A stretch of 64,000 bases of DNA from Streptomyces poonensis (GTDB lineage: Bacteria > Actinomycetota > Actinomycetes > Streptomycetales > Streptomycetaceae). Positions 58,614 to 64,000 of the stretch are shown piece by piece (positions within the stretch are counted from its first letter, which is position 1; the number at the start of each line of letters is the position of its first letter). The notes beneath the pieces were generated by a model. It did no database searches and was not told the DNA's origin. It saw only the letters and a list, made by a program, of their open reading frames with translations. The position numbers and the translations under genes are program-made. The stretch covers positions 17,904 through 81,903 of the forward strand of contig NZ_BMVW01000013.1 in NCBI RefSeq assembly GCF_014650915.1, read 5' to 3'.

Positions 58614-59741
58614 ATGGCGTTCGGCTGGATCGACGAGCAGGCGCGAGCGCGCCACCGCGCCGGACTCGTACGGACCCTGCGGGCGCGCCCCGCCGACTCG
58701 CCGCTCCTGGACCTCGCGAGCAACGACTACCTGGGCCTCGCCCGGCACCCGGAGGTCGTCGAGGGCGCCGCCGGCGCGGCGCGCCGGTGGGGTGCCGGGG
58801 CCACCGGCTCCCGGCTGGTCACCGGTACCACCGAGCTCCACGGCGAGCTGGAGCGCGAGCTGGCCGGATTCTGCGGGTTCGAGGCGGCCCTCGTGCTCTC
58901 CTCCGGGTACGCGGCCAACCTCGCCGCGGTGACCGCGCTGGCCCCGCACGGCTCGCTGATCGTCTCGGACGCGGGCAACCACGCCTCGCTGATCGACGGC
59001 TGCCGGCTGGCGCGGGGCACCACCCAGGTCGTCGGCCACGCCGATCCGGCGGCCGTCCGCAAGGCGCTCGGCACGCACCCGGGCCCGGCCGTGGCCGTGT
59101 CCGACACGGTCTTCTCGGTGGACGGCGACGCGGCGCCCCTGGCCCGGCTGGCCGCCGCCTGCCGGGAGTCCGGCGCCGGACTGATCGTCGACGACGCGCA
59201 CGGGCTGGGTGTCCTGGGCGACGGCGGGCGGGGCGCCGCGCACGCGGCCGGGCTCGCGGGCGCGCCCGACGTGGTCGTGACCGTCACGCTGTCCAAGTCG
59301 CTCGGCAGCCAGGGCGGGGCCGTGCTGGGTCCGGCCCGGGTGATCGACCATCTGGTCAACGCGGCCCGGACGTTCATCTTCGACACGGGGCTGGCCCCGG
59401 CGGCGGCCGGCGGGGCCCTCGCGGCGCTGCGGTTGCTGCGCCGGGAACCGGAACGTGCCGCGCGGGCGCGCGAGGTGGCGACGGAGCTGCACACGCGGCT
59501 GACGGCGTCGGACCTCGATGCCGTGCGGCCCGACGCCGCCGTGGTGTCCGTACGCGCCCCTTCACCCGAGCGGGCGGTGCGGTGGGCGGCGGACTGCCGT
59601 GCGGCGGGAGTCGTCGTCGGCTGCTTCCGCCCTCCGTCCGTACCCGACGGTGTCTCACGGCTGCGGCTGACCGCCCGTGCGGATCTCACCGCCGGGCAGC
59701 TGGACCGGGCCGTGCGTGTGATCTGCGAGACGCGACCGTGA
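58614..59741 (+). CDS. bioF: 8-amino-7-oxononanoate synthase
   Basis: A 375-residue alpha-oxoamine synthase joining pimeloyl thioester with alanine to give KAPA, the first ring-forming biotin step. The motifs LLDLASNDYLGLARHP, GAGATGSRLVTGTTELHGEL, DDAHGLGVLG and the PLP Lys in VTLSKSLGSQGGA are present. ATG at 58614 follows GGAGG. It is divergent from bioBAD. No bioC or bioH gene is seen in this window. Confidence 0.95.
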   Translation: MAFGWIDEQARARHRAGLVRTLRARPADSPLLDLASNDYLGLARHPEVVEGAAGAARRWGAGATGSRLVTGTTELHGELERELAGFCGFEAALVLSSGYAANLAAVTALAPHGSLIVSDAGNHASLIDGCRLARGTTQVVGHADPAAVRKALGTHPGPAVAVSDTVFSVDGDAAPLARLAAACRESGAGLIVDDAHGLGVLGDGGRGAAHAAGLAGAPDVVVTVTLSKSLGSQGGAVLGPARVIDHLVNAARTFIFDTGLAPAAAGGALAALRLLRREPERAARAREVATELHTRLTASDLDAVRPDAAVVSVRAPSPERAVRWAADCRAAGVVVGCFRPPSVPDGVSRLRLTARADLTAGQLDRAVRVICETRP

Positions 59742-59780
59742 GTCGGCGTGACACGGCCGTGCGTCGAGACCGAGAGAGCT

Positions 59781-59854
59781 GATCACCGGCAGGTGATCGG
59801 TGACGTGATCACCCAGGCGCACGGGTGACCGACGGCACGGTGCTCCTGATCACC
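59781..59854. terminator. GATCACC/GGTGATC inverted repeats between convergent genes
   Basis: GGTGATC (59792-59798) and GATCACC (59807-59813) form a stem. Extra GATCACC copies at 59781 and 59848 allow alternative pairing. The last overlaps the DUF397 stop. It is a probable bidirectional terminator for bioF and the DUF397 gene. Confidence 0.6.
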
Positions 59855-60074
59855 GGAGTGTGGCGATGAATTCCTCCCAGCTCTCGGGGGCGAACAGCAG
59901 GGCGGGGCCCGTCGTGTTCTTCGAGTCGCGGACGGCCACGAGCCCGGCCCGGGGACCGGTGCACGGACGCGCCGTCTCGACGCAGTTGTTCATTCCCGTA
60001 CTGCGGCTGCTGCGCAGCCATACCGCTTCGTGCAGTGCGATGCTCGAAGGGACATGACGAGGCAGAGCTGACAT
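59850..60074 (-). CDS. DUF397 family protein (Scr2-like)
   Basis: A 74-residue DUF397 protein. WLRSSRSTGMNNCVETA and VAVRDSKNTTGPALLFAPE are the two family blocks, and WEEFIATLR is the usual end. ATG at 60074 follows AAGGAGG, which overlaps the TAA stop of the Scr1-like gene. These small proteins pair with Scr1-type regulators and have been treated as toxin-like partners. The first 15 residues (MSALPRHVPSSIALH) vary among members. Confidence 0.92.
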   Translation of the reverse strand: MSALPRHVPSSIALHEAVWLRSSRSTGMNNCVETARPCTGPRAGLVAVRDSKNTTGPALLFAPESWEEFIATLR

Positions 60075-60083
60075 GGTGCCTCC

Positions 60084-60944
60084 TTATGCGCCGGCGGCAA
60101 TCCCGGCGATGTAATCCAGCGAATCCTCGGGTGAAAGGGCGTGGATTTGAAGGGCGTTGAAAGCCTCCACATACGCCTGGAGGTCTTCTTTCCGTTCGAG
60201 ATAGAGGCTACTCGTCAAGTGGTCGAGCACGACAACGTCCAGATCGGCCGTGTTCGAGAATGAGAAGATTACAAAAGGGCCGGTGATGCCGATGTGCTCT
60301 CCGGCGGTGAAGGGAAGTACCTGGAGTTTCACCTGAGGCAGAGCGGCCGCCTCCCGCAGCCGTTCCAGTTGCCGCGCCATGACCCCGGGCCCGCCGACCC
60401 GGCGGCGCAGCACGGCCTCGTCCAGGACCGCGTCCAGCCGCAGCGGCGGATCGGCGCGCAGGACCTCCTGCCGCGCGACGCGCACCTCCACCAGCGCGTC
60501 CAGCTTGTCGTCCGCCACGCCCTCCAGCGCGGCCCGGGTCACCGCACGGGCGTACTCGGGCGTCTGCAGCAGCCCCGGCACCACCGAGGTCTCCAGGGTG
60601 CGTATGCCGCCGGCCTGGGACTCCAGGCTGATGAAGTCGCGGTAGGCGGGCGGCAGTACCCCGCGGTAGGCGTGCCACCAGTTCTGCCGGCCGCCGCCGT
60701 CCTCGCCGCCCGCCAACGCCAGCAGCAGCTCCCTCAGTTCGGCGTCCTGGACCTCGTACGCGTCGAGCAGGCGCCGTACGTCGGTCGGTTTCACTCCGCT
60801 GGAACCCGTCTCGATCCGGCTCACCTTCGACTGGTGCCAGCCGACCAGGCGGGCCGCCTCGATACTGGTGAGGCCGATGCGGGAGCGCAGCAGGCGCAGT
60901 TCGGTGCCGAGCTTCCGCCGACGCACCGCTGGGCCGTATTGCAT
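60084..60944 (-). CDS. Scr1-type XRE regulator (DUF5753)
   Basis: A 286-residue protein with an XRE HTH at about 10-65 (LRLLRSRIGLTSIEAARLVG; WHQSKVSRIETGSSGVKPTD) and a DUF5753 domain to the end (RTLETSVVPGLLQTPEYARA; YLERKEDLQAYVEAFNALQI). ATG at 60944 follows AAGGAGA. The DUF397 gene is downstream and coupled, and an HATPase gene is divergent; this triad recurs in Streptomyces development and antibiotic control. It is probably an antitoxin-like DNA-binding partner of DUF397. Confidence 0.92.
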   Translation of the reverse strand: MQYGPAVRRRKLGTELRLLRSRIGLTSIEAARLVGWHQSKVSRIETGSSGVKPTDVRRLLDAYEVQDAELRELLLALAGGEDGGGRQNWWHAYRGVLPPAYRDFISLESQAGGIRTLETSVVPGLLQTPEYARAVTRAALEGVADDKLDALVEVRVARQEVLRADPPLRLDAVLDEAVLRRRVGGPGVMARQLERLREAAALPQVKLQVLPFTAGEHIGITGPFVIFSFSNTADLDVVVLDHLTSSLYLERKEDLQAYVEAFNALQIHALSPEDSLDYIAGIAAGA

Positions 60945-61187
60945 GGGGTCTCTCCTTCCGCCCGGCAGCGGTGTCGGGGTGACGGTAGAGGATGGACCAA
61001 CAGCTCCGCCCAAATACGGTCGATCGTCAAAGAGTTCACCGCTTCGAGCGACAGATATATGCACATCTTGGCCGATCGGCACCGCGACCGCCCCCGGTGA
61101 TGGCAGTCTGGCGCGAAGCACCGGTCCGGGGCCGTACTCGAATCCACCGTCCGTATCGGACTGGCGGTCCCGTGGGAAAGGGACGAC

Positions 61188-61673
61188 GTGGCCATGGCAG
61201 ACCACCAGGAAGCATCCGTCACTCTGCCGAGCGATCCGGTCTCGGTCTCCGCCGCCCGCACCTATGTCGCCGGGGTACTGGCCGAATGGGGTCTGCCGAG
61301 CGACTCCGAGATCGGTGAGACCGTGCGGCTGATCGTGTCCGAACTCGCCACCAACGCCGTCCAGCACACGTTCGGGCAGTCGCCCACGTTCACCGTGGAC
61401 GTCGCGCTCGACCGCGACGAGTGCCTGCGCATCGGCGTCACCGACTCCCACCCGCGCTTCCCCAAACGTTTGCCTGCGGCCGTGCAGCAGGACAACGGCC
61501 GCGGCATGGTCATCATCCGCTGGCTGACCGCCGAGTGCGGGGGCAGGCTGAGCGTGAGACCCACCCGGGAAGGGGGCAAGACGGTGGCCATCGAACTCCC
61601 CTGGACGGCGCCCGTACAGCCCGTACAGCCCGTGCAGCCGCTCACGGCGACCAGGGCACAGCAGGACTCCTGA
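61188..61673 (+). CDS. RsbW-like HATPase anti-sigma-type protein
   Basis: A 161-residue histidine-kinase-type ATPase domain. The N-box is LIVSELATNAVQHTFGQ at about 46-62, the G1 region VTDSHPRFP, and the G2 region DNGRGMVIIRWL. GTG at 61188 has AAGGGA five bases upstream; ATG six bases later is the alternative. The C-terminus repeats PVQ (PVQPVQPVQP). It is divergent from the Scr1-like gene and completes the conserved triad. Target protein unknown. Confidence 0.9.
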   Translation: MAMADHQEASVTLPSDPVSVSAARTYVAGVLAEWGLPSDSEIGETVRLIVSELATNAVQHTFGQSPTFTVDVALDRDECLRIGVTDSHPRFPKRLPAAVQQDNGRGMVIIRWLTAECGGRLSVRPTREGGKTVAIELPWTAPVQPVQPVQPLTATRAQQDS

Positions 61674-61718
61674 CGGCGCGTTCCGCATCCGGGCGTCCGC
61701 CACGTACGGCAGGCGGTC

Positions 61719-62636
61719 TCAGCCCTGTCGGCCGGCCCGGCCGAAGACCCCGCGCAGCAGCGCCCGGAAGGCATCGGCGGCGGGCGCCGTCTCCTCGACG
61801 CGGTGCACGACCGAGATCGTACGGCGCAGATCGCCCGGCTCGAGCGGCCGCACACCGACCGGTGTCGCCGCCGTCCGCGCCACCATCTCCGGCACCACCG
61901 CCACCCCCAGCCCCGCGCTGACGAGCGCGCACACCAGCGCGTACCCGGGTGTCTCGACCCGTACGGACGGGGTGGCGCCGACCCGGGCGAGCGCCGCCTC
62001 GACCCCCGTGCGCGACGGGTGCTCCGGCGCCATGCTGATCACCGGCTGCCCGGCGAGCCCGGTCAGCGGCAGCCGCGACGACCCCGTGGACAGGGCGTGC
62101 CCGGGCGCGGTCACCAGCACCAGCTCCTCCACCAGGACCGGCTCCGCGGTCACCGTCGAGGGCAGCGGCACCGGGTCCGCGGGCTGGTAGGTGTGCGTGA
62201 GGGCCAGGTCCACCTCGCCCGCCGCGACCGCGGCCACGCCGTCCGGGGGCTCGTAGTTCGCCACCGCCAGTGCCACGTCCGGATGGGCCCGGCGGAACGC
62301 GCTGAGCACCGGCGGCAGCAGATGCATGCCCGCCGTCTGGAAGGTCCCGAGCCGCAGCGTGCCGCCCGTGAGGCCCGTCAGCCGCGCCAGTTCGTGCCGC
62401 GCCCGCTCCATCTCGTCGAGCACCCGGCGGGCCCGCGCCACCAGCAGCTCGCCCGCGCCCGTGAGCCGCGCCCCGCGATGGGAGCGGACGAGCAGCGTCG
62501 CGCCCGCCTCCCGCTCCAGCTTGGCCAGCTGCTGGGAGAGCGCGGGCGGGGTGTAGCCGAGGCGCTCGGCGGCCCGGGTGATCGAGCCCGCCTCCGCGAC
62601 CGCCACCAGCGCCGCGAGCCGTGTCGGGTCGTACAT
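61719..62636 (-). CDS. LysR-family transcriptional regulator
   Basis: A 305-residue LysR regulator. HTH residues 5-62 (LAALVAVAEAGSITRAAERL; YTPPALSQQLAKLEREAGAT) are followed by a co-inducer domain (GTLRLGTFQTAGMHLLPPVL; VSAGLGVAVVPEMVAR). ATG at 62636. It is divergent from a LysE-type exporter, the classic arrangement for LysG/LysE, and a dyad lies between. Confidence 0.92.
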   Translation of the reverse strand: MYDPTRLAALVAVAEAGSITRAAERLGYTPPALSQQLAKLEREAGATLLVRSHRGARLTGAGELLVARARRVLDEMERARHELARLTGLTGGTLRLGTFQTAGMHLLPPVLSAFRRAHPDVALAVANYEPPDGVAAVAAGEVDLALTHTYQPADPVPLPSTVTAEPVLVEELVLVTAPGHALSTGSSRLPLTGLAGQPVISMAPEHPSRTGVEAALARVGATPSVRVETPGYALVCALVSAGLGVAVVPEMVARTAATPVGVRPLEPGDLRRTISVVHRVEETAPAADAFRALLRGVFGRAGRQG

Positions 62637-62720
62637 GGAGCCGCTCCCGCACTCGTCCGGGCCGTACCCCGGTGCAGGCCCGGACCCGCCGACGGCATAA
62701 AGAGATGCTTAAGGATTCCC

Positions 62721-62743
62721 CAGCATATTCGACATACCTGCTG
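62721..62743. promoter_or_regulatory. candidate LysR-type binding dyad
   Basis: CAGCA-N13-TGCTG, with TAT/ATA inside, lies in an AT-richer stretch between the LysR and LysE genes. The spacing fits a LysR T-N11-A type site. Confidence 0.45.
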
Positions 62744-62771
62744 AAGCCCCTGGGCGGGCAGGGTGGACGCC

Positions 62772-63410
62772 ATGGACGCACAGCTGATCGCCTTCACCGG
62801 AGTCGCCGCGAGCATGGTCGCCATGCCGGGAGCCGACTTCACCGTCGTCGTGCGCAACGCGCTGGTCTCCCGGCGGGCCGGCGTGGCGTGCGCGCTGGGG
62901 ATCGCGGCGGGGCTCCTGATCCACACGGCGCTCGCGGTCGCCGGGGTCGCCGCGGTCCTCGTCGCGGTGCCGGCGCTGTTCCGGGCGATGCAACTGCTGG
63001 GCGGCGCCTATGTGCTGTACCTGGGCGTGCGGACGCTGTGGTCCCTGCGCGGGCCGCGCACGGTGGTCGCCGAGGGGACCGGGGCCGGGGCCGGGACCGG
63101 AGCCGGTACGCGCGCCCTGCGGCAGGGCTTCGTCACCAACGCCCTCAACCCCAAGGCGTCCCTCACCTTCCTCGGCCTGCTCCCGCAGTTCGTGCCCGAG
63201 GGCGGTGCCGTGCTGCCGCGCACGCTGATGATGGCGCTCATCGTCGTCGTCCTCGCGCTGCTGTGGTTTCCCGCGGTGGCCCTGCTGGTGGACCGGCTCG
63301 GGCGGTGGCTGCGCCGGCCGCGTACGGCCCGGGCGGTCCAGACGGTCACCGGAACGGTTCTCGCGGTTTTGGGGGCAGCGCTGCTGCTCGGTCCCTGGCG
63401 GGCGGCGTGA
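62772..63410 (+). CDS. LysE-family amino-acid exporter
   Basis: A 212-residue membrane protein of the LysE/RhtB family with about six spans. MPGADFTVVVRNAL at about 20-33 is the LysE PGP-like motif, and QGFVTNALNPKASLTFL is the second conserved block. The cytoplasmic loop has a Gly/Thr/Ala repeat (GTGAGAGTGAG). ATG at 62772 is used; GTG nine bases upstream is possible. Its 3' end overlaps the DUF6328 gene on the other strand by 65 bp. Confidence 0.9.
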   Translation: MDAQLIAFTGVAASMVAMPGADFTVVVRNALVSRRAGVACALGIAAGLLIHTALAVAGVAAVLVAVPALFRAMQLLGGAYVLYLGVRTLWSLRGPRTVVAEGTGAGAGTGAGTRALRQGFVTNALNPKASLTFLGLLPQFVPEGGAVLPRTLMMALIVVVLALLWFPAVALLVDRLGRWLRRPRTARAVQTVTGTVLAVLGAALLLGPWRAA

Positions 63411-63909
63411 CGTCGGTCTCGCCGCTCCGGGCGCCCGACCGCCACACCAGGCGGGGGAGGAGGCCCCACAGGCCCAGGCAGGCGAGGAGGGTGCCCGCTC
63501 CGGCCGCGATGCCGGCCTCGCGCTCCAGCGTCACATCCACGACGAGCGTCACGGAGCCGGTGAACGCCAGCGTCAGCACGGCCAGACCGACACTGGCCAG
63601 CCGGTCGGATACCCGGACGATCAGGGGCTTGGCGTTCTGCTGGAAGAGGGAGCGGTGCAGAGCGGCCGGCGCGACGAACAGCAGGGCCGACAGGAGGGCC
63701 AGCAGGAGTGTGACCACGTAGGTGACGCGCTGGAACGTGTCCAGGTCCTCGAAGCGCGGGGTGAAGGCCATCGACAGCAGGAAGGCGAAGAGCACCTGTA
63801 CCCCGGTCTGGGTGACGCGCAGTTCCTGGAGGAGCTCGATGAAGTTGCGGTCGGCTCTCTCGAGCGGCGTCTCGTTGCGCTCCGTATGCGTGCTTCGGTG
63901 TTCGGCCAT
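63346..63909 (-). CDS. DUF6328 family membrane protein
   Basis: A 187-residue membrane protein I match to DUF6328 (RNFIELLQELRVTQTGVQVL, FAFLLSMAFTPRFEDLDTFQ). Four hydrophobic segments follow, at about 40-55, 65-85, 110-128 and 135-150. The C-terminus is Arg/Pro-rich. ATG is at 63909. The function is unknown. The last 21 codons overlap the end of the LysE gene on the opposite strand. The final 90 bp of the window hold only its upstream region. Confidence 0.8.
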   Translation of the reverse strand: MAEHRSTHTERNETPLERADRNFIELLQELRVTQTGVQVLFAFLLSMAFTPRFEDLDTFQRVTYVVTLLLALLSALLFVAPAALHRSLFQQNAKPLIVRVSDRLASVGLAVLTLAFTGSVTLVVDVTLEREAGIAAGAGTLLACLGLWGLLPRLVWRSGARSGETDVTPPARDRAAALPPKPREPFR

Positions 63910-64000
63910 GAAGGGACGTGTAACCCGTCCGGCCGCTGTCACGCTCCGCCGGGCCGGTCCCACCAGGCACATCACGGGCCCGGACCCCGGCGGTGGGGGG

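Noticed and set aside
1..64000. rRNA, tRNA or riboswitch genes
   Set aside because: I saw no rRNA-like sequence or cloverleaf with an obvious anticodon arm. I did not run a covariance search (tRNAscan-SE, Rfam), which would be decisive.

Overview
The window is very GC-rich, uses GTG, TTG and ATG starts, and carries families typical of actinomycetes: an Scr1-like regulator with DUF397 and HATPase partners, GAF/ANTAR regulators, an ECF41-type sigma factor, an F420-type luciferase-like oxidoreductase, SWIM/DUF6493 proteins and a Tat-exported PhoD. This points to a Streptomyces chromosome, probably where an arm-like accessory segment meets conserved sequence (inference). I saw no rRNA, tRNA, CRISPR array or complete insertion sequence.

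Positions 1-19,980 look like an eroding accessory zone. Five types of transposase remnant (IS110, IS5 twice, IS21, IS256, IS630) are scattered among small regulator-enzyme modules. Several modules are intact: amidase/TetR (2448-4652), TetR/nitroreductase (5248-6635), two SDRs/TetR (6877-9108), and XRE regulator/SDR/tautomerase (9224-12002). Most have a clear inverted-repeat operator in the divergent promoter. Others are broken by internal deletions: an alpha/beta hydrolase with a TetR, an SDR, a second AraC, and an NB-ARC ATPase that has lost its C-terminus. A coupled pair of GAF/ANTAR genes, an AraC regulator and a SpoIIE-type phosphatase also lie here.

From 19,985 on the gene order is dense and looks conserved. 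It holds sbcD-sbcC; Lrp/rhodanese; an orphan Imm21-like protein; an SDR; a DUF885 peptidase-like protein; Lrp with a trans-sulfuration PLP enzyme; an ACT-GNAT membrane protein; SWIM zinc-finger plus DUF6493; phoD; MocR/EamA; ECF41; a DasR-like GntR; and an ROK protein. A long minus-strand run follows: purB-mug, a hypothetical gene, an SGNH hydrolase, two CNNM/CBS proteins, a GNAT, an F420-type oxidoreductase and a broken ABC ATPase gene. The right end has a small RHH/Fic-like toxin-antitoxin-type pair, a methyltransferase, the biotin genes (bioB-bioA-bioD divergent from bioF), the DUF397/Scr1/HATPase cluster, and LysR/LysE with a DUF6328 gene.

The observations most worth following are: the two-gene SWIM-DUF6493 unit, which has no ATPase beside it; the RHH/Fic-like pair with a 22-bp palindrome, a degenerate Fic motif and a duplicated start region that creates a mini-ORF; mug, which appears to start at CTG inside the purB stop; several in-frame minisatellites in neighbouring genes; and well-defined operators that would let regulons be predicted.
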